DNA of 64,000 nucleotides from JAVJRN01 sp040218415 (GTDB taxonomy: Bacteria; Bacteroidota; Bacteroidia; Cytophagales; Cyclobacteriaceae): assembly GCA_040218415.1 (NCBI GenBank), contig JAVJRN010000079.1:124001-188000 (forward strand), written 5' to 3'. The notes under the pieces are model-generated. The model was not told the DNA's origin, did no database searches, and saw only the letters and a list, made by a program, of their open reading frames with translations. Shown piece by piece: positions 51,944 through 61,045 of the stretch (position 1 is the stretch's first letter; every line of letters starts with the position of its first letter). Position numbers and translations under genes: made by a program.

Positions 51944-53599
51944 ATGATTCAATCATTATCAATTAAAAATTACGCCTTGATTTCGGATTTGAAGATGAAT
52001 CCTTCAGATAAGCTTAATATCATTACTGGAGAAACTGGTGCTGGAAAATCAATCATGCTTGGAGCTATAGGCTTGTTACTTGGAAAAAGAGCCGACACAA
52101 AAGCCCTGTTTTCTGAAACCGAAAAATGCATCATTGAGGCAACATTCTTACTTACCGAAAACTTCAAATCATTATTTCAGCAATTGGATCTCGATTTTGA
52201 ACTAGAATGTATCATAAGACGAGAAATAAGTCCTGCAGGTAAGTCTCGCAGTTTTATCAATGACACACCCGTTACTTTAGAGATTCTAAAACAACTTGGG
52301 GTGCACCTGATGGACGTCCACTCTCAATACGAATCCCTCGAGTTGGGAAACAATATTTATCAATTAAACATACTCGACCAGTATGCTCAACATACTGATT
52401 TACTTCAAGGCTATCAATCTGCCTTTGGCAAGTATCAAATCGCCGAAAAGAACCTTGCCAACCTTAAAAAGAAAAACAATCAAAACAGCAAAGACCGTGA
52501 CTTTAACTCCTTCTTACTGGAAGAGCTTGAAGCAATTAATTTAGGTGATATAGATCAAGAACAATTAGAAGAAGAGCTAAAACGGCTGGAAAATGCGGAA
52601 GAAATAAAAATCAACCTGAGCCAACTCAGCGGTTTACTATCGGAGAATGAATTTAACGTAGTAGATAGTCTTCGCAATGCAGTACAGCTTCTTTCCCCCT
52701 TCTCATCAATAGGAAAAAGTTTAAATGATCTTTATGAACGGCTGTTGAGTTCCGCCTATGAGTTGGATGATGTTGCACAAGAAACATCACGAGAATATGA
52801 TGCGATTGAAATTGATCAAGAAAGGCTTATGGAGGTCAAGCAGCTCCTCGATGCAGTAAACAAACTCTTGATTAAGCACAGTGTGCAGTCAATTCCAAAA
52901 TTGATAGCTATTCGCGATGCATTAAAACAACAGATGGATGACTTCTCTGACATGGGTAAAGCACTCATCAACGCCGAGAAAGAAGTGATTGCCACTGAAA
53001 AGATCATGCTGAAAGAAGCAGGCATTTTATCAAAAAACAGGATAAAATATTCGTCAGAATTGGCCGACGCAATCCAGACACAAGTACGCGGGCTGGGAAT
53101 CGAAAATGCCGTAGTGAAAATCACAATCAATGCTGCCACGCCTGATATTTATGGAGCGGATAATGTCGAATTGCTTTTTTCTGCCAATAAAGGGGTAGCT
53201 CCTCAGGAAATCAAACATGTAGCATCAGGAGGTGAATTCTCACGGTTAATATTTGCGGTTAAATACCTACTTGCCGATAAAGTACAACTACCAACCATCG
53301 TCTTTGACGAAATTGATACCGGAGTTTCAGGAGAGATTGCGCTAAAAATGATCAAAATGATGAAAAAAATGGCTTCAAGCCATCAGGTTATAGCGATCAG
53401 TCACCTGCCACAATTTGCTGCTGGTGGGGACATTCATTATTTTGTTTACAAAGATCACTCTGCAGCTAAGTCTGTCAGTAAAATCAAAATATTGGATGGA
53501 AACGATCGAATAGAAGAAATTGCGAAGATGATTAGCGGTGCAGTCCCCACCGAAAATGCCAAATCTAACGCGCGCGAATTGATCGAATCGATAAGCTAG
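51944..53599 (+). CDS. recN: DNA repair protein RecN
   Basis: The 551-residue SMC-like ATPase acts in double-strand-break repair. Walker A is GETGAGKSIMLGAI (near residue 32), a long coiled coil spans about 155-370, the ABC signature is SGGEFSRLIFAVKYLL, and Walker B is IVFDEIDTGVSGE, followed by VIAISHLPQFAAGGD. All ATP-site residues are intact. It has its own promoter candidate upstream, as expected for a damage-inducible gene, but I saw no LexA-type box. Confidence 0.96.
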   Translation: MIQSLSIKNYALISDLKMNPSDKLNIITGETGAGKSIMLGAIGLLLGKRADTKALFSETEKCIIEATFLLTENFKSLFQQLDLDFELECIIRREISPAGKSRSFINDTPVTLEILKQLGVHLMDVHSQYESLELGNNIYQLNILDQYAQHTDLLQGYQSAFGKYQIAEKNLANLKKKNNQNSKDRDFNSFLLEELEAINLGDIDQEQLEEELKRLENAEEIKINLSQLSGLLSENEFNVVDSLRNAVQLLSPFSSIGKSLNDLYERLLSSAYELDDVAQETSREYDAIEIDQERLMEVKQLLDAVNKLLIKHSVQSIPKLIAIRDALKQQMDDFSDMGKALINAEKEVIATEKIMLKEAGILSKNRIKYSSELADAIQTQVRGLGIENAVVKITINAATPDIYGADNVELLFSANKGVAPQEIKHVASGGEFSRLIFAVKYLLADKVQLPTIVFDEIDTGVSGEIALKMIKMMKKMASSHQVIAISHLPQFAAGGDIHYFVYKDHSAAKSVSKIKILDGNDRIEEIAKMISGAVPTENAKSNARELIESIS

Positions 53600-53688
53600 A
53601 ATTAAATAACATGAATATTTTAGCACTAAAAAAGATGAGCGAAAAGCTTATTTTTAAATTTTGAAAAATAAAATTGAATCAAAATACT

Positions 53689-54501
53689 ATGTCTAATAAT
53701 CTATTAAAAGGTAAAAGAGGTATTATCTCTGGAGCGTTGGATGAAAACTCAATCGCTTGGCATGTGGCTCAGAGAGCACATGAAGAAGGTGCAATATTTA
53801 CATTGACCAATGCTCCAATCGCGATGAGAATGGGAAAAATCAACGAGTTAGCTACTGCAACTAACTCCGAAATAATCCCTGCAGATGCCACCTCTGTGGA
53901 AGAATTGAATACTCTATTTAGTAAATCAACAGAAATTCTTGGCGGTAAGCTCGATTTTGTGCTCCATTCTATTGGTATGTCTCCTAATATCCGGAAGGGA
54001 AGATCATACGGTGACCTTAATTATGACTGGTATCAAAAGTCCATTGATGTAAGTGCTTTGTCTTTCCATAAAATGATGGCAGTTGCTGAGAAGCAAGATG
54101 CACTGAATGAATGGGCTTCAGTTGTTGGCTTATCGTATATCGCTGCACAACGTACTTATCCTTTTTATACCGACATGGCTGATGCCAAAGCAGTACTTGA
54201 GTCAATAGCCAGAGGGTTTGGTTATAGACTTGGAAAGTCTAAAAAAGTGAGAGTGAATACGATTTCTCAATCACCTACAAAAACCACGGCGGGGGCTGGT
54301 ATTGATGGATTCACCTCTTTCTTTGATTTTTCTGATAAAATGTCGCCTTTAGGTAATGCCCCTGCTGCCGATTGTGCCAACTACTGCATCTTCTTATTTT
54401 CAGAATTGAGCCGAATGATTACCATGCAGAATCTATATCATGATGGTGGTTATTCAAGTACTGGAATTTCTGAAGAGCTGATTGATTTAATGAACCAGTA
54501 A
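53689..54501 (+). CDS. fabI: Enoyl-[acyl-carrier-protein] reductase (FabI type)
   Basis: A 270-residue short-chain dehydrogenase-like enzyme that reduces enoyl-ACP in the last step of each fatty-acid elongation cycle. NAD-binding segments are GKRGIISGALDENSIAWHVA and FVLHSIGMSPN. The FabI active site has Y150 and Y160, then M163 and K167 (Y-x2-M-x3-K), and GFGYRLGKSKKVRVNTISQSPTKT follows. ATG 53689 is chosen because it gives the normal N-terminus MSNNLLKGKRG; a TTG 15 bp upstream is less likely. ispE follows after 10 bp. Confidence 0.95.
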   Translation: MSNNLLKGKRGIISGALDENSIAWHVAQRAHEEGAIFTLTNAPIAMRMGKINELATATNSEIIPADATSVEELNTLFSKSTEILGGKLDFVLHSIGMSPNIRKGRSYGDLNYDWYQKSIDVSALSFHKMMAVAEKQDALNEWASVVGLSYIAAQRTYPFYTDMADAKAVLESIARGFGYRLGKSKKVRVNTISQSPTKTTAGAGIDGFTSFFDFSDKMSPLGNAPAADCANYCIFLFSELSRMITMQNLYHDGGYSSTGISEELIDLMNQ

Positions 54502-54511
54502 ATACGAGACT

Positions 54512-55297
54512 GTGCTCGACTTTCCAAATGCAAAGGTCAATCTAGGGTTAAATATAACCGCCAAAAGGCCTGATGGATATCATGAAATTGAAACCTGCTT
54601 TTTGCCAGTTCCCTGGAAAGATGCTTTGGAAATTGTTGAAGCACCAAAATTTTCTTTTACAAGTTCAGGGTTAAATATACCCGGAGATGGAAGTGATAAT
54701 CTTTGTGTAAAAGCATACAAGATTATTGCTTCATCTTACAGCATTCCACCTGTTCATATCCACCTACACAAAATAATCCCGATGGGTGCTGGCTTAGGCG
54801 GTGGAAGTGCGGATTGTGCATGGACAATACGCTTGCTCAATGAGATGTTCGAATTGGGTATGAGCCATGAAAAAATGGCAGAAATAGCTGGGAAATTAGG
54901 CAGTGACTGCCCTTTTTTTATATGGAATAAACCACTTTTGGCGAAAGGTGTAGGTAACGTGTTTGAGGAAATAAAAATTGATCTTTCCGGAAATTACATT
55001 GCTTTGAATTACCCTAATATACACGTTTCTACGATCGAGGCTTACAGTGGAGTCTCTCCTGCCATTCCTACACAATCATTGAAAAATATATTGAAGAATC
55101 CTGCGAACTGGAAAGATTCCTTAATCAACCAGTTTGAAGCTAAAATCTTGAAAGATCACCCTGAGATAGCCTACGCTAAAAACAAACTTTATGAACAAGG
55201 CGCATGGTATGCAGCCATGTCAGGTTCTGGCTCTACGGTATTCGGGCTATTTAGTAAAAAACCTGTTGGTGCTTTTGATTTTGTTGGTGCTCTTTAA
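54512..55297 (+). CDS. ispE: 4-diphosphocytidyl-2-C-methyl-D-erythritol kinase
   Basis: A GHMP kinase of 261 residues in the non-mevalonate isoprenoid pathway. The start is GTG 54512, giving MLDFPNAKVNLGLNITAKRPDGYHEIET, the usual opening. The ATP loop is PMGAGLGGGSADCA and the C-terminal motif is AMSGSGSTVFGLF. Presence of IspE shows that the organism makes isoprenoids by the MEP route, so the HMG-CoA lyase elsewhere in the window is catabolic and not part of a mevalonate pathway. Confidence 0.95.
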   Translation: MLDFPNAKVNLGLNITAKRPDGYHEIETCFLPVPWKDALEIVEAPKFSFTSSGLNIPGDGSDNLCVKAYKIIASSYSIPPVHIHLHKIIPMGAGLGGGSADCAWTIRLLNEMFELGMSHEKMAEIAGKLGSDCPFFIWNKPLLAKGVGNVFEEIKIDLSGNYIALNYPNIHVSTIEAYSGVSPAIPTQSLKNILKNPANWKDSLINQFEAKILKDHPEIAYAKNKLYEQGAWYAAMSGSGSTVFGLFSKKPVGAFDFVGAL

Positions 55298-55311
55298 GCC
55301 AAATTTAAGAC

Positions 55312-55845
55312 TTAGACATCCTTCCAACTATCTCCACGCTTAATTGAATACAAGGCACTTAATGAGACCCCAAATTGCTTGGAAATGATTTTCATTCGGG
55401 TTTTACGGTTGGGATCACCTAGTATCTTTTTCAATACTTTCACCTTGGCTGTTGTTAGCTTAGGATTGGGTCTGAAATTTTCATAATAATCGTAAGCACT
55501 TTTCTGGAATTGCTTCCGGTATTCGTTGTACTTAACTTTGTCGACCCATTCAAGGTTTCTCGCTTTACAATTACCTCTATCGCCATCTTTGAAGATAATC
55601 CACTTTTCCTCCTTGGGATTCTCCACAAATAAGTTTGCTACTATCTTATGAACGTATATTAAAGTGTTCTTACCATCAATTTTACGTGTAGGGATGGCGT
55701 TGTATCCGGCATTTTTATAGCCTGAAAGCAGAATTTCTTCGCCTGGCTTATTTCTCGGCCTACTTTTTACACGACCATAATTAGATACCAAAAAAGTGGA
55801 TCTATATTTTTCATCAGCATATTCTTTCCAGATTTCTTGAGCCAT
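55312..55845 (-). CDS. NUMOD4/HNH-like DNA-binding protein with degraded nuclease motif
   Basis: A 177-residue protein. Residues 4-40 form a NUMOD4 domain (EIWKEYADEKYRSTFLVSNYGRVKS). An HNH_3-like region follows (YVHKIVANLFVENPKE, then IIFKDGDRGNCKARNLEW), and residues 127-177 form a helix-turn-helix like those at the C-terminus of homing endonucleases (KLTTAKVKVLKKIL, IISKQFGVSLSALYSIKRGDSW). The catalytic NHxDG motif reads FKDGD and NN reads NC, so cleavage is unlikely. The gene is free-standing, not in an intron. It may act only as a DNA-binding protein. Confidence 0.85.
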   Translation of the reverse strand: MAQEIWKEYADEKYRSTFLVSNYGRVKSRPRNKPGEEILLSGYKNAGYNAIPTRKIDGKNTLIYVHKIVANLFVENPKEEKWIIFKDGDRGNCKARNLEWVDKVKYNEYRKQFQKSAYDYYENFRPNPKLTTAKVKVLKKILGDPNRKTRMKIISKQFGVSLSALYSIKRGDSWKDV

Positions 55846-56152
55846 TTTTTAATATTAATTTGCGGTCATTTTATTTGTTGTTTTTATTAGAACGAAAAGA
55901 GCTTTTTCAAAATTTTGAAAGTTTCCGTTCGCTTAATAAATGATATATTCTCCTTTTTATTTTTATCTGATTCCAATTATCTATTATCACAAAGCGCTCT
56001 ATGGTATTTTAGGCTAAAACCAATGAGCCACTTGGTAAATTTACATTAAGTTAGTTTGTATTAGGCAACTAGATCAAAATTATAGACTCATTTATGTTAA
56101 GTTTTTTAAGATTGATTTTTTTAATTAATTATCCCTCATACTACTAGCATAA
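55846..56152. other. Intergenic region, 307 bp, with perfect 16-bp palindrome
   Basis: No gene was found. TTTCAAAATTTTGAAA at 55905-55920 is a perfect palindrome 60 bp upstream of the NUMOD4-like gene, flanked by a longer imperfect pairing (GAACG at 55890 and CGTTC near 55928). On the minus strand TAATTTTG at 56075-56082 matches the TAnnTTTG promoter element and would give a leader of about 220 nt containing the palindrome. Confidence 0.5.
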
Positions 56153-57067
56153 TCATCTTAAAACATCAGTATCTAAAGGTTTTCTATGAAAATGCTTGTT
56201 AAGTATTGGATAAATTAAAACCGAAAGCAATATTAAACCAGTACCTGCGTAAAATCCGGGAGTCATTTTTTCTCTTTCAGGAAAAAACATCAAAGCCATG
56301 ATGATACCATAGACGGGCTCTAAATTCACAGTAAGATTAACGGAAAAAGCAGATATACGTTTCATTAATTCCACAGAGTAAGAATAAGCAAAAACAGTAC
56401 AAATAATTGATAAAATCAACAAATAATACCAATCATCCACCGATGGGCTTAAATTCAAAGCGCCTACCCCTTCGATTTTAGAGTAAAACGGAAAGAAGAT
56501 AACGATAGAAAAACAAGCGCCTATCATTTCATAAAATGTGATGACGAATGAATCCAGCCTTTGACAGAGCTTTGCATTGATGACAGTAAAAACAGCCGCA
56601 ATAAATGCAGATAAAATAGCAAGCAATAATCCGATGTATAAATCGAACTCTACATTGAAAATTATCACTATTCCAACGAATGCAATAACGCTCAATAGCA
56701 CTTCATATAACCTGACTTTTCTCCCATTAGACAGTGGCTCTAAAAAACTTGTCCAAAGTGAGCAAGTAGCTATCCCCGCAAGGCAAACTGAAACATTCGA
56801 AACTCTTGCAGATAAAAAAAAGAGAATCCAATGAGCTGCGATCAAACTACCCGTGCCAAGTACAATCAGATAATCCTTTTTGCTATTCAGCTTGAAAGAT
56901 TTTTTACGAACAAATAATACCACTGCCAGCCCAATTGCAGCTAGAAAAGTACGGAAAAAGACAACCTCGACCGGTGGCATAATGATGAGCATACCTAAAA
57001 TGGCCGTAAACCCCCATATTAATACAATAAAATGTAGGAAAGCGAAATCTTTGGTATTTTGAGTCAT
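56153..57067 (-). CDS. EamA-family (DMT) transporter
   Basis: A 304-residue inner-membrane protein with ten predicted helices in two EamA repeats (first about 8-140, second about 150-285). FLHFIVLIWGFTAILG opens repeat one, and ALMFFPEREKMTPGFYAGTGLIL in repeat two holds the conserved Glu-Pro region. Such carriers export amino acids, nucleotides or other metabolites; the substrate is unknown. Its ATG overlaps the LptF/G gene by 4 bp. Confidence 0.92.
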   Translation of the reverse strand: MTQNTKDFAFLHFIVLIWGFTAILGMLIIMPPVEVVFFRTFLAAIGLAVVLFVRKKSFKLNSKKDYLIVLGTGSLIAAHWILFFLSARVSNVSVCLAGIATCSLWTSFLEPLSNGRKVRLYEVLLSVIAFVGIVIIFNVEFDLYIGLLLAILSAFIAAVFTVINAKLCQRLDSFVITFYEMIGACFSIVIFFPFYSKIEGVGALNLSPSVDDWYYLLILSIICTVFAYSYSVELMKRISAFSVNLTVNLEPVYGIIMALMFFPEREKMTPGFYAGTGLILLSVLIYPILNKHFHRKPLDTDVLR

Positions 57068-58146
57068 CGAGGCACGGTGTTATACAATAGTATACCAACC
57101 ATACTAAAAATAATATTGGGCAACCACACAGCCAGTATGGGATTCATCGTGCCTGCTTCCGCTATCGCTCGGGTAAGAATAAAAAGTATCACAAAGACAA
57201 AAGCGATCAAAAACCCTAAAGCAATCTGAAAACCTGTACCCCGCCGCGATTTTCTGGCGGAGACAATTAAAGCTATAAAACACAAAATAATCACTGTAAA
57301 CGGCTGCATAAATCGAATATACTTCTCTATCAAATAGACTTGCACATCATCAGCTCCTCTTAGCTGCTGCCTTTCTATATGCGCATTCAACTCGGGAAGT
57401 GTTAAGGTTTCCCACAGTCTTTCTTTATTTTGAAAGTCAGAAGGTGATAATACCAAGGTAGTATCTAATGAGGCATCATTTTCCGCTTCGGTAATGATCT
57501 CTTTATCTGGAAGAATGGTTCTTTTTTGCCAAGAGATAAGGCTCCATTTATGGGTGGTTGTATCCCATTGAATTCGCTTCGCAGTGATCTTTTCCTTGAG
57601 TTCTTGCCCTTCGATTCTTTCGAGTGTTACATTGTATCCGATATCTCGTTGATTATTGTAGCGGTCGATATAAATATAATCAGTAGCTCCAATTTTAAAA
57701 TGGATATTTCTATCGCTGAAATAATACGGTTTTTCGAGGTATTCCAACTCAAAATTGATCCGAAATTTATTGGCATTGGGAATGATGTAACCAATAAAAA
57801 CAAAACTAAAAGCCCCAATAAGCACGGCACTATAAAAGTAAGGGTACATCATCCTTCGAAAACTAATTCCCGATGATAAAATAGCGATAATTTCGGTTTG
57901 TGACGCCATCTTAGCAGTTACTAACACCGTGGCAATGAACGTGGTAATCGGTGTGAGAAGGATAGCGAAATATGGAAAAAAGGTGAGATAATACTGTAAA
58001 ATCAGCTTGGCAGGAACCTGATTTTTCATATAGTTATCATTTTTTTCTGTAAAGTCAATGACGCAAATGATCAATACCAACAGCACCACCACATATACGA
58101 ATGTGGTAATCAGCTTTTTGAATATGTACCAATCTATTTTTTTCAC
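57064..58146 (-). CDS. LptF/LptG-family permease
   Basis: A 360-residue membrane protein with the YjgP/YjgQ layout: three N-terminal helices (about 12-115, LPS-transport gate), a periplasmic jellyroll domain (about 125-265, IHFKIGATDYIYIDRYNN), and three C-terminal helices (about 275-355). With LptB2 these permeases extract LPS from the inner membrane. It belongs functionally with the OstA-like protein and the Omp85 barrel in this window. F versus G cannot be told from the sequence alone. It follows tgt by 21 bp. Confidence 0.92.
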   Translation of the reverse strand: MKKIDWYIFKKLITTFVYVVVLLVLIICVIDFTEKNDNYMKNQVPAKLILQYYLTFFPYFAILLTPITTFIATVLVTAKMASQTEIIAILSSGISFRRMMYPYFYSAVLIGAFSFVFIGYIIPNANKFRINFELEYLEKPYYFSDRNIHFKIGATDYIYIDRYNNQRDIGYNVTLERIEGQELKEKITAKRIQWDTTTHKWSLISWQKRTILPDKEIITEAENDASLDTTLVLSPSDFQNKERLWETLTLPELNAHIERQQLRGADDVQVYLIEKYIRFMQPFTVIILCFIALIVSARKSRRGTGFQIALGFLIAFVFVILFILTRAIAEAGTMNPILAVWLPNIIFSMVGILLYNTVPR

Positions 58147-58167
58147 AGTGACTTCTTGAAAATGCGC

Positions 58168-59298
58168 TTATAGCCTTTGTCCTACTTTGGCTATCATTTT
58201 ATTTTTCCAGCTGGCAAATGTATTATTTAATATTTGTGTTCGTGCCTCACCCACCAACCATAAGTAGAATGACAAGTTTTGAATACTCGCAATTTGCGCA
58301 CCCAGTATTTCTTTACTTATAATCAGATGACGTAAATAAGCTTTAGTGTAAAACTGGCCGACATAGCCTGGCAAACCGCTATCAATTGGCGTAAAGTCGG
58401 ACTTCCATTTTTCATTCTTTATGTTTATTTCTCCTTCAGTGGTATATATCATTCCGTTACGAGCATTACGAGTTGGCATGACACAGTCGAACATATCAAC
58501 TCCAAGATTAATACATTCCAAAATGTTTGTAGGCGTGCCCACACCCATCAAGTAACGAGGTTTATCTGAAGGAAGTATATCGCATACCAAATCCGTCATT
58601 GCGTACATATCTTCATGAGGTTCACCCACGGATAATCCGCCGATAGCATTTCCCTCTCGCTCCTGTGAAGCAATAAACTCTGCCGACTGTTTTCTCAAAT
58701 CAGGATAAGTACTGCCCTGCACGATTGGAAACAAACTCTGGCTATGACCATAGATAGGTGTTGTCTGATCAAAATGATTGATGCATCTTTTGAGCCAACG
58801 ATGTGTCATATGCATAGAATTCTCCGCATACTTCTTATCACACGGGTATGGGGTACATTCATCGAATGCCATGATGATATCAGCACCAATTATTCGCTGC
58901 ACATCCATGACCCTTTCAGGCGTAAAGTCGTGCTTGGAGCCGTCAATATGAGACTTAAACATCACGCCTTTTTCTGTTATTTTTCTATTGGCACCCAAAG
59001 AATAAACTTGATAGCCTCCACTGTCGGTCAGTATTGGCTTATTCCAACCGTTGAAGCCATGTAAACCGCCTGCCGCTTCGATGACTTCCAATCCTGGCCG
59101 CAAGTACAAATGATAGGTATTTCCCAAAATAATTTGTGCTTGTATGTCATCGTGAAGTTCTCTCTGATGAACCGCCTTCACTGTGCCCGCAGTACCCACT
59201 GGCATAAAAATTGGCGTTTTGATTTTCCCGTGATCAGTTTCCAGCTCTCCGGCTCTTGCTTTACTTTTTGAATCTGTATTTTGCAGCGTAAATTTCAT
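58168..59298 (-). CDS. tgt: tRNA-guanine transglycosylase (zinc-less Bacteroidota type)
   Basis: A 376-residue TIM-barrel enzyme that exchanges G34 of GUN-anticodon tRNAs for the queuosine precursor. D92 lies in ILTDSGGYQVYSL, and the nucleophile D271 in MFDCVMPTRNARNG. The zinc site normally CxCxxC...H is absent: the segment at 306-316 reads DSGLPGYVGQF with no Cys, and the fourth ligand His is Gln 340 (SIQNLSFY). ATG 59298 gives the usual start MKFTLQNTDS. A TAnnTTTG element ends 7 bp before that ATG, so the mRNA may be leaderless. Confidence 0.93.
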   Translation of the reverse strand: MKFTLQNTDSKSKARAGELETDHGKIKTPIFMPVGTAGTVKAVHQRELHDDIQAQIILGNTYHLYLRPGLEVIEAAGGLHGFNGWNKPILTDSGGYQVYSLGANRKITEKGVMFKSHIDGSKHDFTPERVMDVQRIIGADIIMAFDECTPYPCDKKYAENSMHMTHRWLKRCINHFDQTTPIYGHSQSLFPIVQGSTYPDLRKQSAEFIASQEREGNAIGGLSVGEPHEDMYAMTDLVCDILPSDKPRYLMGVGTPTNILECINLGVDMFDCVMPTRNARNGMIYTTEGEINIKNEKWKSDFTPIDSGLPGYVGQFYTKAYLRHLIISKEILGAQIASIQNLSFYLWLVGEARTQILNNTFASWKNKMIAKVGQRL

Positions 59299-59304
59299 TG
59301 GACG

Positions 59305-59312
59305 CAAAAGTA
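59305..59312 (-). promoter_or_regulatory. Candidate -7 element for tgt
   Basis: The minus strand reads TACTTTTG (exact TAnnTTTG) and ends 7 nt before the tgt ATG, predicting transcription from or near the A of the start codon. Confidence 0.5.
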
Positions 59313-59336
59313 CCTCGTCCAATACTTTTTTTGATC

Positions 59337-60443
59337 ATGGATGAAGGAGTTTTGATTGTAGGTTTGTTTTTTCAGCTTTTCGCTGGAGTCATTCATTTGT
59401 TTCATTACTTGCAAAATAATAACACCTTAAAAAACGCCTCTCATCATTCTTCCAAAACGATCATACCTATCACGGTGATTATTGCCGCGCACAACGAAGC
59501 ACAAAATCTCAAACGGCTCATTCCCAAATTGCTCAAACAGCATTACGCCAATTTTTTTATCCAAATCATTCTTGATCGATGTACTGATGAGAGTAAAGAA
59601 TATTTAAGCTCCGTAGATGATACTCGCCTTTCCTTTGTAGAAATAAAAGAAGTACCGCAAGGCTGGAATGAAAAAAAATATGCACTCAATCATGGGATCA
59701 ATGTTTCGACCACAGAATGGATGTTATTCACAGATGCTGATTGTATTCCTGCAAGCAATGATTGGATTCGCCGATTTGGAGAAAAAATAGAGGATAGAAT
59801 TGATCTGGTTTTGGGTGTTGGTTTGTATGACAAATCCATTGGATTATTGAATGCATTTGTTCAGTATGAAACATTAAATACGGCAGCTCGGTATATTTCC
59901 AGTGCGCTCAGAAACAATCCTTATATGGGTGTGGGTCGAAATATGGCTTACAGAAAATCCAAGTTTTTAGAAAAGCAGGGGTTCAAAGGTTTTGAGCATC
60001 TTGTTGGAGGCGATGATGATTTAATGGTGCAAAGATTGGCCGGCAATAACAATACTCAGGTGGTTTTTGGTAAAGACAGCTTAACATATTCTGCTCCCAA
60101 ACGTACATGGAAGGAATACTTAAAGCAGAAAACGAGGCATTATTCAGTAAGTAAACATTACAGGCCAAAGCATCAAGGGCAACATGCCATTTGGTTTGCA
60201 GTGCATGCATCTTTCTGGCTGAGTTTCTTAATTTTGGTTAATTTTAACCTCTCTGTTAACATTGCTTTGAGCATATTTGTAATATTTATACTTTTTAAAG
60301 GACTAATTCTTAAACTGACTGCAAAGCATCTTAGCTTTCAGTGGAATCCTGTTTGGATTGTTGCTGTAGATCTCATTTATGTTTTTGGCACACCACTTTG
60401 GACTTTAAAATCAGTTTTGACTAAAAAAATCGGATGGAATTAA
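59337..60443 (+). CDS. Family 2 glycosyltransferase, membrane-associated
   Basis: A 368-residue protein from ATG 59337. One N-terminal membrane helix is followed by a GT-A domain (about 40-265: PITVIIAAHNEAQNLKRLIP, DXD at LFTDADC, GGDDDLMVQRL and a KQKTRHY segment in place of QxxRW) and C-terminal helices (about 285-360). The type resembles processive or lipid-linked family 2 transferases; the acceptor is unknown. An upstream TTG at 59298 would overlap tgt's start and is rejected. The gene overlaps the sigma factor gene by 10 bp. Confidence 0.88.
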   Translation: MDEGVLIVGLFFQLFAGVIHLFHYLQNNNTLKNASHHSSKTIIPITVIIAAHNEAQNLKRLIPKLLKQHYANFFIQIILDRCTDESKEYLSSVDDTRLSFVEIKEVPQGWNEKKYALNHGINVSTTEWMLFTDADCIPASNDWIRRFGEKIEDRIDLVLGVGLYDKSIGLLNAFVQYETLNTAARYISSALRNNPYMGVGRNMAYRKSKFLEKQGFKGFEHLVGGDDDLMVQRLAGNNNTQVVFGKDSLTYSAPKRTWKEYLKQKTRHYSVSKHYRPKHQGQHAIWFAVHASFWLSFLILVNFNLSVNIALSIFVIFILFKGLILKLTAKHLSFQWNPVWIVAVDLIYVFGTPLWTLKSVLTKKIGWN

Positions 60444-61042
60444 AGAGGCAATTCTCTGAGAAGGCACTACAAGACTTTAAACTTATTGATAGGGCGACCT
60501 TAGACAATGACGAATCTGCATTCGCAGATTTGATGGATAGGTACAAAAAACCAGTCTATCATATGGTCTTAAAAATGGTTCGCAATGTTGATGACGCGGA
60601 AGATCTTACGATTGAGGCCTTTGCAAAAGCATTTAAAAACCTGGCTCGATTCAAAAAAGACTACACTTTTAGCACGTGGCTTTTCAGAATAGCGACGAAT
60701 AATGCCATAGATTTTATTCGGAAGAAAAAACTCGACACTTACAGTCTCAATACCTCTTTTACTGATGATGCTGGGGAATCGGTAAATATCGATGTTGAAG
60801 ATAAAAATCTGATGCCTGACGAAGAGGCGATCAACAAGCAAAAAATAGAACTTGTACAGATGTTTGTCACCAAATTACCCGCCAAGTATCAGCGTTTGGT
60901 AAGGTTGAGATATTTTGACGAATTGTCCTATGAGGAAATTGCCAAAGAACTCGAAGCACCGCTTGGCACAGTGAAAGCACAACTTCACAGAGCCCGTGAG
61001 CTGATGTATGAGCTCGTGAAAGACAAGAAAAAACACATATAG
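60434..61042 (+). CDS. ECF-type RNA polymerase sigma factor
   Basis: A 202-residue sigma-70 family regulator. Region 2 (about 25-95) shows FADLMDRYKKPVYHMVLKMV, DAEDLTIEAFAKAFKNL and FSTWLFRIATNNAIDFIRKK; region 4 (about 140-195) shows LPAKYQRLVRLRYFDELSYEEIAKELEAPLGTVKAQLHRARE. The linker 100-135 is longer and acidic. No anti-sigma factor gene is adjacent, which is unusual for an ECF sigma. Similar sigma factors between a glycosyltransferase and rsmG gene are common in Cytophagales as far as I recall. Confidence 0.93.
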   Translation: MELKRQFSEKALQDFKLIDRATLDNDESAFADLMDRYKKPVYHMVLKMVRNVDDAEDLTIEAFAKAFKNLARFKKDYTFSTWLFRIATNNAIDFIRKKKLDTYSLNTSFTDDAGESVNIDVEDKNLMPDEEAINKQKIELVQMFVTKLPAKYQRLVRLRYFDELSYEEIAKELEAPLGTVKAQLHRARELMYELVKDKKKHI

Positions 61043-61045
61043 CCT

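Noticed and set aside
59298..59336. Extended start for the glycosyltransferase at a TTG opposite the tgt ATG.
   Set aside because: It adds residues with no membrane or domain character and would overlap the neighbouring start; ATG 59337 is better.
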